DNA of 64,000 bases, from NCBI GenBank assembly GCA_016699305.1, contig CP064970.1, positions 1,798,001-1,862,000 on the forward strand, written 5' to 3'. This document shows positions 7,993 through 15,560 of the stretch, in pieces; position 1 is the stretch's first letter, and each line of letters opens with the position of its first letter. The notes under the pieces were generated by a model. That model was not told where the DNA came from and did no database searches. It saw only the letters and a list, made by a program, of their open reading frames with translations. Origin of the DNA: Alphaproteobacteria bacterium. GTDB lineage: Bacteria; Pseudomonadota; Alphaproteobacteria; GCA-016699305. The translations under genes and the position numbers were made by a program.

Positions 7993-9227
7993 TATCTGAC
8001 TTCCTCTATTTTGCCGCCCAGTTCCACTTCCAAAGCGCCGCGTGCATTGACGGCTTGCGCCAAGGCATCAAGTGCCTCATTTTCGCTGGAGAGCAGTTTT
8101 TCCCGCACCTGCCAGACTTCGAGCGCATCCGCCTGTCCCTGACGGAACATGTTGCGCGTCAGATCATAGGATTTGCGGTAGCCAGGCAGGATGCTATCAA
8201 AGTAACTATCTGCGCGAGCCTGAAGCGCCGTTGCGCTTTGCTGTAATTCGCCGATCACGTCCTGCTGAGGCAATCCGGCGTAAAGATCAGCCTCAAACTT
8301 CGCCTGGCGCAATTCGGCATTTGCCCGTTTGCGCTCTGCATCATTCTGGTTCCATAGCGGGATTCGTAAGGCGACACCAACCCCATAGGACTGCTCATCC
8401 CCATTAGGAGAACGCGAATAAAACACACGCGGCCCGAACTCCGGCATGGCGGCATCCTGCTGGGCAACGCTCAAACGATGCTCCGCCGCCTGGATACGGT
8501 TTTTGATCACGTTTCTAAGGTTGGATTGCGTCTGCGCGAAAGTGAGGAGGCGCTCTGTATCTTCTGGGACTGCCACAAAGGTTGGACGTTCCAGCTTCGC
8601 TTGCTGAAAACTGCGTCCCGTCAACCGCGCGAGTTCGGTGCGCACCTGGCGCAGCTCCGCATCAACCGCGTTGGCGTCCGCCCGCAACTTGGCAGCATCC
8701 GATGAAAACAAATGAGAAGCCGCTGGGCTGGTTTGGCCTTGTCCCGCCGACTCTTTTACCAATTTTTTCATCTTGTCAGCATCGTTCGCGTAACTCTCAT
8801 AGAGTTTTTTGCGTTCGGAGAGCAGCCAGACCTGGGTGTAAAGCACCGTGGTTTCGTTGATGACCTTCAGGATTTCGTATTTCTGCTCTATGCTGGCCAC
8901 ATTCGCCAGAGCTTGGGCATAGCCGCCGCGTGCGCCGGATAGCTGGGAAAACTTCAAAGGCTGGGTGAATTCAAGATCCGTTCCTGTGCCACCTTCGCCT
9001 TTATCACGGACGACATCAACCTGAAGCTCAGGGTTATCCAGCAAAGTGGTTTCCGTGGCATCCGCCATTCGATCTTCGTAGTCGCGCTGGACGCGGAACA
9101 AGCTGGTGTTCTTTTGCAGGCTTTCCTTGATGACCTGATTAAGGGTCAATGCGGAGGTTTCAGCATAAGAAGGTGCGGAGAACAGGAGCGCCACAATCGC
9201 TAATTGCCATATCACTGATTTCTTCAT
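7992..9227 (-). CDS. TolC-like outer membrane factor of the metal efflux system
   Basis: This 411-residue protein is the outer-membrane channel (CnrC/CzcC type) and first gene of the efflux operon. The signal peptide is MKKSVIWQLAIVALLFSAPS. Two long helical repeat halves of the outer membrane efflux protein family follow, the second starting near VFYSRSPNGDEQSYGVG. I chose the ATG at 9227 because it begins the signal peptide and leaves room for a leader after the promoter at 9263-9291. An in-frame ATG at 9257 would sit on the expected transcript start. The position directly after the sigma gene is the same as in the Cupriavidus cnrYXHCBA locus. Confidence 0.88.
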   Translation of the reverse strand: MKKSVIWQLAIVALLFSAPSYAETSALTLNQVIKESLQKNTSLFRVQRDYEDRMADATETTLLDNPELQVDVVRDKGEGGTGTDLEFTQPLKFSQLSGARGGYAQALANVASIEQKYEILKVINETTVLYTQVWLLSERKKLYESYANDADKMKKLVKESAGQGQTSPAASHLFSSDAAKLRADANAVDAELRQVRTELARLTGRSFQQAKLERPTFVAVPEDTERLLTFAQTQSNLRNVIKNRIQAAEHRLSVAQQDAAMPEFGPRVFYSRSPNGDEQSYGVGVALRIPLWNQNDAERKRANAELRQAKFEADLYAGLPQQDVIGELQQSATALQARADSYFDSILPGYRKSYDLTRNMFRQGQADALEVWQVREKLLSSENEALDALAQAVNARGALEVELGGKIEEVR

Positions 9228-9262
9228 GAATATTTCCCGCCCTTTTGCTGGTCTCATGAAGG

Positions 9263-9291
9263 TAATACGGCTTAAAAGGGGCTATCCCTCA
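9263..9291 (-). promoter_or_regulatory. ECF (CnrH-type) promoter for the efflux operon
   Basis: TGAGGG, 16 bases, CGTATTA on the minus strand. The -35 element overlaps the last codons and stop of the sigma-factor gene. In Cupriavidus, cnrCp occupies the same place. The spacing is identical to the two other copies in this window. Confidence 0.78.
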
Positions 9292-9887
9292 AAAGAAAGC
9301 TGTAATTTTTCAGATAAAATCTTACGCGCCCGATAGACGCGGGTTTCTACGGTTTTTGCCGAAACATTAAGGATTGCCGCGCATTCAACCTGGGTTCTCT
9401 CCTCGACGGCGAACAGGATAAAGGCTTCCTTAAGGGTGTCGGACAGTAAATCGATTTCCTTCTGCAGCAAGGTCAGTTGTTGTCTTGACAAGAAACCCGC
9501 CTCAATATTTTCGTCGCTGCGCTGCCAATCACCAGCACCGCTTTCATTCAAAGCGTCGAGAGAAATGTTACGGGCGTGATTTTTATTCTTGCGGAGATGA
9601 TCTCGGCATAGGTTGACCGCAATCTGAAAGACCCACGTGCTGAATTTATAGGCGGAATCGTATTTGTCGATGTTGAAATAGAGCTTCGTGAAAGTCTCCT
9701 GCGTCACATCGAGAGCGGAATCCTCATTGCCCATATAGCGCCAGGCTAGACGATAGACGCGCTCCTTATAGCGGTGCATGATCTCATTGAGCGCAAAATC
9801 ATCCCCAGAGCGCAATCGTTTGACGAGCGCGACATCCTCATCGGCTGTATTTTCTTTGCCGATCCTATGGGTTCTGAACAAGGGCAT
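9282..9887 (-). CDS. cnrH: ECF RNA polymerase sigma factor, CnrH-like
   Basis: This 201-residue sigma-70 family factor is of the extracytoplasmic-function type. Region 2 lies at about residues 30-95 (YRLAWRYMGNEDSALDVTQE, then STWVFQIAVNLCRDHLR). Region 4 lies at about 140-195 with a helix-turn-helix (ERTQVECAAILNVSAKTVE). Regions 1 and 3 are absent, as expected for ECF factors. It overlaps the sensor gene by 23 bp and ends inside the promoter of the efflux operon. The gene order anti-sigma, sensor, sigma equals cnrYXH. It is inferred to read the three TNAGGG-N16-CGTATTA promoters listed here. Confidence 0.9.
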   Translation of the reverse strand: MPLFRTHRIGKENTADEDVALVKRLRSGDDFALNEIMHRYKERVYRLAWRYMGNEDSALDVTQETFTKLYFNIDKYDSAYKFSTWVFQIAVNLCRDHLRKNKNHARNISLDALNESGAGDWQRSDENIEAGFLSRQQLTLLQKEIDLLSDTLKEAFILFAVEERTQVECAAILNVSAKTVETRVYRARKILSEKLQLSFEG

Positions 9888-10302
9888 CTGCGGCTAACTT
9901 ATTGAGCTTTTCTGCCTGCTGGGGCGTTAATACTGTCTGCATGTCAAAAATATGCTCAATCGTCAGCTTTTGTAATCCGCCTTGCGCGTGATGGATGCGC
10001 TCAACGGCGGCAGCGACACGTTCGGAAAAGGCCTTGTCTTCCAGCATCGCGGCGGCAAGCTCCAGATTACCGACATGGATTTTTTCACGCAAAACTCGTT
10101 GCTTCTCGGCGAATTCCTTCTCGATTTCGGTGAGCTTTTGATCCTGCTCCGCAGTAATACCAATCTGCTCGTGCAGCCAGGCATGGGCGTCGATCTGGTT
10201 ATGATGCGGGGCTTTGAAGAAATTTCCGCAGGCATAAAAAACGCCAAAGGCCACGAGTGCGATAACGATGAAATAAAGGATTTCCTTTTGATAGGAGCGC
10301 AT
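9865..10302 (-). CDS. cnrX: CnrX-like periplasmic Ni/Co sensor
   Basis: This 145-residue protein has an N-terminal membrane anchor at about residues 9-26 and a periplasmic helical hairpin domain of the CnrX/ZraP type. CnrX of Cupriavidus binds metal with H42, H46, E63, H119 and M123. Here His40, His44, Glu61, His117 and Met121 occur at exactly the same spacing, all shifted by two. In CnrX, Ni(II) or Co(II) binding changes contact with CnrY and frees CnrH. The start overlaps the anti-sigma stop by ATGA coupling. This is the best evidence in the window for the inducing metal. Confidence 0.88.
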   Translation of the reverse strand: MRSYQKEILYFIVIALVAFGVFYACGNFFKAPHHNQIDAHAWLHEQIGITAEQDQKLTEIEKEFAEKQRVLREKIHVGNLELAAAMLEDKAFSERVAAAVERIHHAQGGLQKLTIEHIFDMQTVLTPQQAEKLNKLAADALVQNP

Positions 10303-10646
10303 CAGTTTTTATCCCCGTTCTTGGCAAGAATAACCGCAGAGGTTATACCATAACTTGAAGAAAATACGTGCAGGTTGAGCGCCTGCGCCGCATTGGCGGG
10401 CTGTGAGTTTGACACACTTAAGGTCGCAGCAAACACCCCTACGATTAGCGCAAAAGATAACGAGGCCAGGCGGTATTCGGGTGTAAACAGACTTGCCAGC
10501 CAGCCTTCTACAATGTTGCGCGGCATGTCCACCCGCCGCCTGTTGATGGATTGCCAGACGCGGCTTTCCATCGTCTGAAGCCGTTCAAAACGAGGCTGTG
10601 ATATAGACAACCCTTTGATTAATTTATCAAGTTTTTCACCCGACAT
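10302..10646 (-). CDS. cnrY: CnrY-like membrane anti-sigma factor
   Basis: This 114-residue protein has a basic, helical N-terminal cytosolic part of about 55 residues, one membrane segment at about residues 57-78 (LASLSFALIVGVFAATLSVS) and a short periplasmic tail. This is the design of CnrY, which binds CnrH in the cytosol and CnrX outside. Sequence similarity alone is weak, so the call rests on topology and gene order. I chose the ATG at 10646 because AGAGG lies eight bases upstream; a GTG at 10655 lacks such a site. An ECF promoter precedes it, giving autoregulation. Confidence 0.75.
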   Translation of the reverse strand: MSGEKLDKLIKGLSISQPRFERLQTMESRVWQSINRRRVDMPRNIVEGWLASLFTPEYRLASLSFALIVGVFAATLSVSNSQPANAAQALNLHVFSSSYGITSAVILAKNGDKN

Positions 10647-10674
10647 GATGTTCACCTCTTTCCAACTATACCAG

Positions 10675-10703
10675 TAATACGTTAGGAAAGTCGCTATCCC
10701 TCA
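10675..10703 (-). promoter_or_regulatory. ECF (CnrH-type) promoter for the cnrYXH-like operon
   Basis: TGAGGG, 16 bases, CGTATTA on the minus strand, about 29 bp before the anti-sigma start. Bases flanking the -35 (GAGGGATAGC) are also shared with the copy at 9263-9291. The site overlaps the end of the neighbouring helix-turn-helix gene. Confidence 0.78.
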
Positions 10704-10894
10704 TTTTCTCTTTTAGCTGAACTTCTTTCTTGTTTCTTAATCCATCGGTCAACTTCTGCTTTACGGAACCTCCAAGCACCTCCAACCTTGAAACCAGGGA
10801 GCTTTCCGTCTGAAGCCAACCTGTAAGCCGTCTTCTCTGCCAGCTTTAGGTAGGTGGACAGTTCCTTGATGGTGAATATGTCGGCGTTATCCAT
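10694..10894 (-). CDS. Small excisionase-type DNA-binding protein
   Basis: This 66-residue protein is a single winged helix-turn-helix of the MerR/excisionase (DNA-binding domain, excisionase family) type: FTIKELSTYLKLAEKTAYRL, then KVGGAWRFRKAEVDRWI. Such proteins serve as excisionases of integrated elements or as small regulators. It is transcribed toward the cnr-like locus and its 3' end covers the promoter at 10675-10703. The neighbouring plus-strand defence operon starts 90 bp away, so it could regulate that operon or be the border gene of an island. Confidence 0.8.
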   Translation of the reverse strand: MDNADIFTIKELSTYLKLAEKTAYRLASDGKLPGFKVGGAWRFRKAEVDRWIKKQERSSAKRENEG

Positions 10895-10983
10895 TTGAGT
10901 GATTGAACCTCTGTCAATTTTGGGCTATTTTTAGAAAATAGAGGAAATTTAAGCATCCCGCAAGCGGGATAAAGGGGTAGGCG

Positions 10984-11898
10984 TTGAGTCTGGTCTGGTA
11001 TAGCCAATACCACGGTGATGAATGGGAAAAGATGTGCGATGCGCTTCTTGCTCTGAAGCATGGTGCTGATTTTCAGCCGATATCGGACAAAGGTGGAGAC
11101 CTTGGTCTGGATGGATTAGTTGTTTCCCAAGGCATCGCCTATCAAGCTTACGGACAGGAGCCAGAAAATCAGGATCCTGCCAAAGGAGTCAAATCTAAAA
11201 TCCATACAGATTTAGCAAAACTCAAGAAAAACCAAGACGGTATTGTCAAACTTCTGGGAGGCAAAAAAATATCCCGTTGGGTTTTGCTATTAAACAAAGA
11301 AATTCCTCATAACAATATTCATACATATGCAAAGAGCAAGCAAGATGAAGTTGTGTCCTGGCAATTATCATTTGTAGGCGAAGGGTTTCAGGTTGTTATT
11401 CAGACGCCAACTTACTTCGAAACGGAATATCTTGAATATCAAAAAAGGCGTGATGATAGGGTTGAGGTAGACATTCCTCTACAAGCGTCGCCATCAATGG
11501 AAAACATAAGGCTAAATGAAAAGTTTATAGCGGTTTTTGATAAATTTAGACGTATCACTGATACGGATGAAGATGCCGAACGCTTCGCCTACAATGAGAT
11601 AAGAAATTATATTGAGAATGCTATTCAGCTGGATGAAATACAAAAAAGAGAACCAGACTTTTATAGTGCCATTGAAGAGGTCAGATCTGATGTTGAATAT
11701 GATGCAGATCAAGGCAGTATTCTCTCTGGCTCAAACGAATCTTATTCAAGCACAAAACAAACTTTGGAAGACAGGTTAACAAATAAAATTGGTGCCCGGC
11801 TTGGTACAACCACTCTTGCCAGGGTGCGTAAATATATTATTTCTGATTGGTTTGTTCGCTGCCCACTAAACTTTAAGAAAAAAGGTGGGGCACTATGA
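10984..11898 (+). CDS. Nuclease-like component of an ABC-ATPase defence operon
   Basis: This 304-residue protein starts at a TTG with a GGGG site seven bases upstream. Residues ~33-60 resemble the core of Mrr-like restriction enzymes: DKGGDLGLDGLV followed by AYQAYG, matching D...(D/E)xK except that the expected lysine place holds Tyr/Gly. The rest is helical and not recognised. It is the first gene of a three-gene AT-rich unit; the second gene overlaps it by 4 bp. ABC three-component (ABC-3C) systems join a variable effector, a small middle component and a DUF3732-type ATPase, and this gene takes the effector position. The nuclease assignment is tentative. Confidence 0.55.
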   Translation: MSLVWYSQYHGDEWEKMCDALLALKHGADFQPISDKGGDLGLDGLVVSQGIAYQAYGQEPENQDPAKGVKSKIHTDLAKLKKNQDGIVKLLGGKKISRWVLLLNKEIPHNNIHTYAKSKQDEVVSWQLSFVGEGFQVVIQTPTYFETEYLEYQKRRDDRVEVDIPLQASPSMENIRLNEKFIAVFDKFRRITDTDEDAERFAYNEIRNYIENAIQLDEIQKREPDFYSAIEEVRSDVEYDADQGSILSGSNESYSSTKQTLEDRLTNKIGARLGTTTLARVRKYIISDWFVRCPLNFKKKGGAL

Positions 11899-12347
11899 TT
11901 GAACTAGAATTTCACCAAAGACCAGTAGATGTTCCCTCTGATCTTAGACTGTATCGCCGCTTAGCCATGCTGTGTGTATCAATGTCTGAATGCTGTAGGA
12001 GTGGTTCAGCTTCATTTAAACAGCTCCACTTTTTGAACTCATTGTTTATCGATGAGAAGTTCAGGGATTTATATCTCGATTTTAAACTAAAGAGATTTTC
12101 TTTAAAAATACTCTGCCCATCTGCTGATCCTTATTTAAATCGATGTGTCAATTATGCGATTGGTGCTCAATTGATTGAACAAAAACAAATTCAGAACGGA
12201 TTCAAGGTGACGCTAACACAAGCGGGAAAAGATTTTGTTGCCCATCTCAAAGATCAGCAGTTGGCAAGTGATGTTTTCGATTTTTGTCGGCGTATTGGTA
12301 AAATCTCTGATACCGAAGTCCAAACCGCGCTAACGATGGGAAAATAA
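11895..12347 (+). CDS. Probable middle component of an ABC three-component system
   Basis: This 150-residue protein is mostly helical with a probable winged-helix end (NYAIGAQLIEQ...FKVTLTQAGKDFV). Its ATG overlaps the preceding stop (ATGA) and it is followed after one base by the ATPase gene. Size, place and tight coupling fit the middle component of ABC-3C defence systems. I see no catalytic motif. The function is inferred from context. Confidence 0.55.
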   Translation: MIELEFHQRPVDVPSDLRLYRRLAMLCVSMSECCRSGSASFKQLHFLNSLFIDEKFRDLYLDFKLKRFSLKILCPSADPYLNRCVNYAIGAQLIEQKQIQNGFKVTLTQAGKDFVAHLKDQQLASDVFDFCRRIGKISDTEVQTALTMGK

Positions 12348-12348
12348 G

Positions 12349-14376
12349 ATGTTCATGAAATATAATAGAGTTCGTTTGGATGCCCATCTGCTTAACGGAA
12401 AGCATGCAGTTACAAATATTGTATTCAAGGATGGTTGCAACCTCATTCTCACTGACTCTAATACTCAGGGAAAGAGCTCAGTCATAAATGCTTTGGCTGT
12501 AGGCCTTGGATTTGACGATCTCGTAAAGAGCAATGTTTCGGCACTTGTGAACGACTCAATCAAGGTTAATGGACAGGACGAAGCCATTACCAGTGCCGAT
12601 ATTTTTTTAGAAATTCAGAACGAGAAAGATGAGTTTTTATCGATTAAAAGAGAGGTAAAGCCGGATGTTTCTAAGGGAGTGCTTGTTAAGCGTGCCCAGC
12701 TTTCTGAATGGAATCACGAAGAGCTGGAAGAATACTATCTTGGCTCTGGATCTTATACAGACACCAAGGGGTTTCATCGGCTTTTGAGCGAGTTTATAGG
12801 GTTTCCTGAAATACAGGTTATATCTCAAGACGATGGTGCTATGCGGCTGTATCTTGAATATATATTTTCTGCGATCTTCATCGAACAGAAGCGTGGCTGG
12901 GCAGACATCATGTCAAATGCTCCGTACTACAGAGTGAGAGATCCGAAAAAATCCACTGTCTCTGAGATTTTAGGCATGGATTACATTAAAAATAACCTGC
13001 AAAGAAATGCTCTAAAGTTAGAAACAGACCGATTAAAAGCTAACTATGAAAGTAACCTTGAAACATTAGGACAGTATATTAACGGCAGGCACTTCTCTCT
13101 GAAAGGTATGCCAGACCTAAGCTCTGAAGTTTGGAACCCCCGTGTATATAGAAGCTATGAAGGGCAGGAAGATGTATCCCTTGACGCTTTAATTGTCAGT
13201 AAAAAAGACGAGTTATCAGGAAAGCAGGAGCCGCCAGATTCTGTCTCAGAAAACCCAGAACTGGAGAAAAAGGTTTTTGAAGTTTCTGAAAAAATCACGG
13301 CCCTTATTTCTAATAAAAATGAATTAGACAATACTATCTCTTCTTTAGATGGATCAATCAGAAGATACGAGCAGCGTATGATTGTCCTTGAAAGCGACCT
13401 AGAGAAAAACAAAGAAGAACAAAAAATTAGAAAGCTATTTTCTCGTGATCCATGGTCTACAAAAGCTCAATGCCCCGTTTGTGAGCAGCCTATTGATGAG
13501 TCTCTCCTATCTCAAGTCAGAAGCTTCCCAACAATGTCAATTGATGACAATGTAAAGTACATCAATGAACAAAAAAGCCTTCTTCAAGACGTTCTTTCTG
13601 TTGAAAAAGAGCGGCAATATAATGCCAATATTGAATCTCAGCGAATTTCATCTGAGATAAAAGATTTGATGAGGCAAATATCAGAATTTCAAAGAAGTCT
13701 TTCTGGTATGATCCCATCTGAATTAATGGCCTATGCAAGAGAGATCGCACGGCTAGAACAAGAGATTGACGACTTGGGCGAGTTATCTGGTTACAGCCAA
13801 AATATGTTTGAAAAAATGAAGGAGATTTTTGATCGCTATCAGTTAAGAAATAAGACGTTAAGCGGCTTAAAATCTGATCTATCAGATAGTGACAAGGGAC
13901 TGTTAAGAAAATTCCAAGCGGCTTTCAGAAAGTATTTAGAAAAACTTGGCTATAACTCATATGAAATAGGGGCAATCTTTATTGATGAGGCAACTTTTTT
14001 GCCCCGTGTGACAGTTAATAGCCTAGATCAGAAAAAGCGTATGAGGGCCGATTTCGGTAGTTCCGCCAGTGATTGGATTCGGATTATTACGGCCTATACC
14101 TTGGCTCTTCATATCTCTAGGGGCAATTCTTCCAAAAGCAATCATCCAAATATTTCGGTATTTGATGAGCCTGCGCAACAGAACATGGATAAGGCAGATC
14201 ACTTGGAGCTATATCCTCTGGTGGCGGAAGTATGTGATGCGGGTGGGCAGGTTATTATTGCCGCAACAGATAAAGACCATACTGTGCGTTTAAAAGCTGA
14301 GGCACTCGGTATGAATATAATTGATTTTGGATCAAATTATGTTTTAGCCGAAGAAGCTGATGTAGCATCTGAATAG
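12349..14376 (+). CDS. SMC/Rad50-like ABC ATPase (DUF3732 type)
   Basis: This 675-residue protein has a Walker A near residues 35-44 (TDSNTQGKSS), long coiled coils on both sides of a zinc hook CPVCEQPI near residue 375, an ABC signature-like GSSASDW near 567 and a Walker B FDEP near 604 followed by a D-loop-like QQNMDK. This is the layout of Rad50/SMC-like ATPases and fits DUF3732, the ATPase of ABC-3C systems. It is expected to sense or load on foreign DNA and control the effector. Base composition is clearly more AT-rich than the metal region, which suggests transfer. Confidence 0.75.
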   Translation: MFMKYNRVRLDAHLLNGKHAVTNIVFKDGCNLILTDSNTQGKSSVINALAVGLGFDDLVKSNVSALVNDSIKVNGQDEAITSADIFLEIQNEKDEFLSIKREVKPDVSKGVLVKRAQLSEWNHEELEEYYLGSGSYTDTKGFHRLLSEFIGFPEIQVISQDDGAMRLYLEYIFSAIFIEQKRGWADIMSNAPYYRVRDPKKSTVSEILGMDYIKNNLQRNALKLETDRLKANYESNLETLGQYINGRHFSLKGMPDLSSEVWNPRVYRSYEGQEDVSLDALIVSKKDELSGKQEPPDSVSENPELEKKVFEVSEKITALISNKNELDNTISSLDGSIRRYEQRMIVLESDLEKNKEEQKIRKLFSRDPWSTKAQCPVCEQPIDESLLSQVRSFPTMSIDDNVKYINEQKSLLQDVLSVEKERQYNANIESQRISSEIKDLMRQISEFQRSLSGMIPSELMAYAREIARLEQEIDDLGELSGYSQNMFEKMKEIFDRYQLRNKTLSGLKSDLSDSDKGLLRKFQAAFRKYLEKLGYNSYEIGAIFIDEATFLPRVTVNSLDQKKRMRADFGSSASDWIRIITAYTLALHISRGNSSKSNHPNISVFDEPAQQNMDKADHLELYPLVAEVCDAGGQVIIAATDKDHTVRLKAEALGMNIIDFGSNYVLAEEADVASE

Positions 14377-14413
14377 TTTTTGAAAATTTCTCTGAGTTGG
14401 TGTAATTAAAACC

Positions 14414-14800
14414 ATGAGCATTAATCTTGAAAAAACTATCGCGGGGCGGCTGGCAAAAACACTCACCGCCATGTGTGTGCGCAACACCGAGATTGAAGAT
14501 ATTCATGCCGGGACTGTGCCAGTTACAAAAACTGGTGATTATTCTGACGTTAAAGTGATTGATGCAGAGGGGCGTGAAATTCCCTGGAACGAGGTATCAC
14601 GCATCTCTGATGACGAGATGAAGACTCTCATGAAGCGCATTGTCAATCGCCTGTACACCTTCTTTATCCAGGAAGAGGATCCGCGCTTTCAAAAGCAGGT
14701 AAACTATTTTGAGCGCGTTTCTGCCAAATGGGATGCACCAGAACCGCAGATTGATCCCAGCCTGGATTGTGAAAAAGAAGACCTTAATAAGCACCCATAA
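14414..14800 (+). CDS. Conserved hypothetical protein
   Basis: This 128-residue soluble protein is acidic at its end (DPSLDCEKEDLNKH) and has no recognised motif. The middle contains a probable beta hairpin (TKTGDYSDVKVIDAEG) and a helix-rich C-terminal half. It lies 37 bp after the ABC ATPase on the same strand and could be part of that transcript, although its coding GC is higher. The ribosome site is weak. I do not recognise the family. Confidence 0.6.
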   Translation: MSINLEKTIAGRLAKTLTAMCVRNTEIEDIHAGTVPVTKTGDYSDVKVIDAEGREIPWNEVSRISDDEMKTLMKRIVNRLYTFFIQEEDPRFQKQVNYFERVSAKWDAPEPQIDPSLDCEKEDLNKHP

Positions 14801-15096
14801 AAATACCCAATTACACCCAATTATTCAGGTCGCTGGTTCAATTGCCATGTCAGAATTTGAACTTGCTGACGCAATGTGGCTTAGGGCTACATTTGGCCTG
14901 ATAACGCTGAAATTACTTGCCATGAAAGGCAACAAAAGATAATCATTTCGAGAGTTCGAACCGATGGTTCGGATACACAACCAATCTTTTCAAAGACTTA
15001 TCATGTTTTTTTGGTGGGCGTGAATTTCTCGGTGCCGCACCGGTGCCGCATTTTCTGGCTTTTCGCGTCATTCGCACGAACATCAAACCGAAGCCT
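14801..15096. other. Spacer between defence units
   Basis: There is no well-supported gene. A possible 31-codon plus-strand frame at 14847-14942 encodes a short hydrophobic peptide without a good ribosome site. The stretch at about 14945-14985 contains a tRNA T-arm-like string (GGTTCGAACTCTCG on the minus strand), which might be an old attachment site; this is weak. Confidence 0.3.
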
Positions 15097-15204
15097 TCAC
15101 GCTGATTTCCATTCGGGAGCCATGGCCAACAAGGCATCTTCGCCGCCTTTGCACTCATAGGCTGGATAGTCGTGCATGAGGCGCGTTAGGTTCAAATATG
15201 CCAT
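15097..15204 (-). other. Protein-like 35-codon frame after the EVE-like gene
   Basis: In a third frame relative to the upstream gene, a short open frame reads like real protein (HDYPAYECKGGEDALLAMAP, then EWKSA and stop). It overlaps the end of the 118-residue gene by 13 bp. It may be an independent microprotein or the displaced C-terminus of a neighbour. It is too short to judge alone. Confidence 0.35.
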
Positions 15205-15548
15205 AGCCAGCGAACTCGACGGACATGCTGCAAATCCCAGCCGTCAATATCACCAAATTCATCATGCCATTCATAAGAGCCAACAATCTGCCCAACGGCA
15301 AGAACGGTGGCGGTTCCAACGCGCAACACAACAAGATCGCCGTCCTGCATGTCTTCACCAAAGCGTTTCAGGTCAGTGATTTTCTTTGAAGACCATTCAT
15401 CCGTCCGAAGGGGTTCTGCACAGCTTGGCCATGCGCCTGCGTATCTGGGGCCATTCAGGATCACATCCCATTTGATGCATAGCTCAGAGTAATTTCGATC
15501 TAAATCGCCTGCCGCTTGCTGCCATATTGTCTTGTTTGTGATGTCCAT
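15192..15548 (-). CDS. EVE/PUA-like domain protein of the restriction operon, perhaps truncated
   Basis: This 118-residue protein contains the pattern DLVVLRVGTATVLAVGQIVG and then DGWDLQHVRRVRWLW, characteristic of small PUA/EVE-like modules in restriction-linked proteins that recognise modified bases. The frame stops two residues after that motif, whereas such proteins often continue, so a C-terminal truncation is possible. It begins 12 bp after the HEPN-like gene and is the last recognisable gene of the type I operon. The role in modified-DNA recognition is inferred. Confidence 0.55.
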   Translation of the reverse strand: MDITNKTIWQQAAGDLDRNYSELCIKWDVILNGPRYAGAWPSCAEPLRTDEWSSKKITDLKRFGEDMQDGDLVVLRVGTATVLAVGQIVGSYEWHDEFGDIDGWDLQHVRRVRWLWHI

Positions 15549-15560
15549 TTTCAGCCGCCC

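Noticed and set aside
14943..15158. 71-codon minus-strand frame
   Set aside because: Rich in Arg/Lys/Pro without a ribosome site, and it overlaps the more protein-like short frame at 15097-15204.
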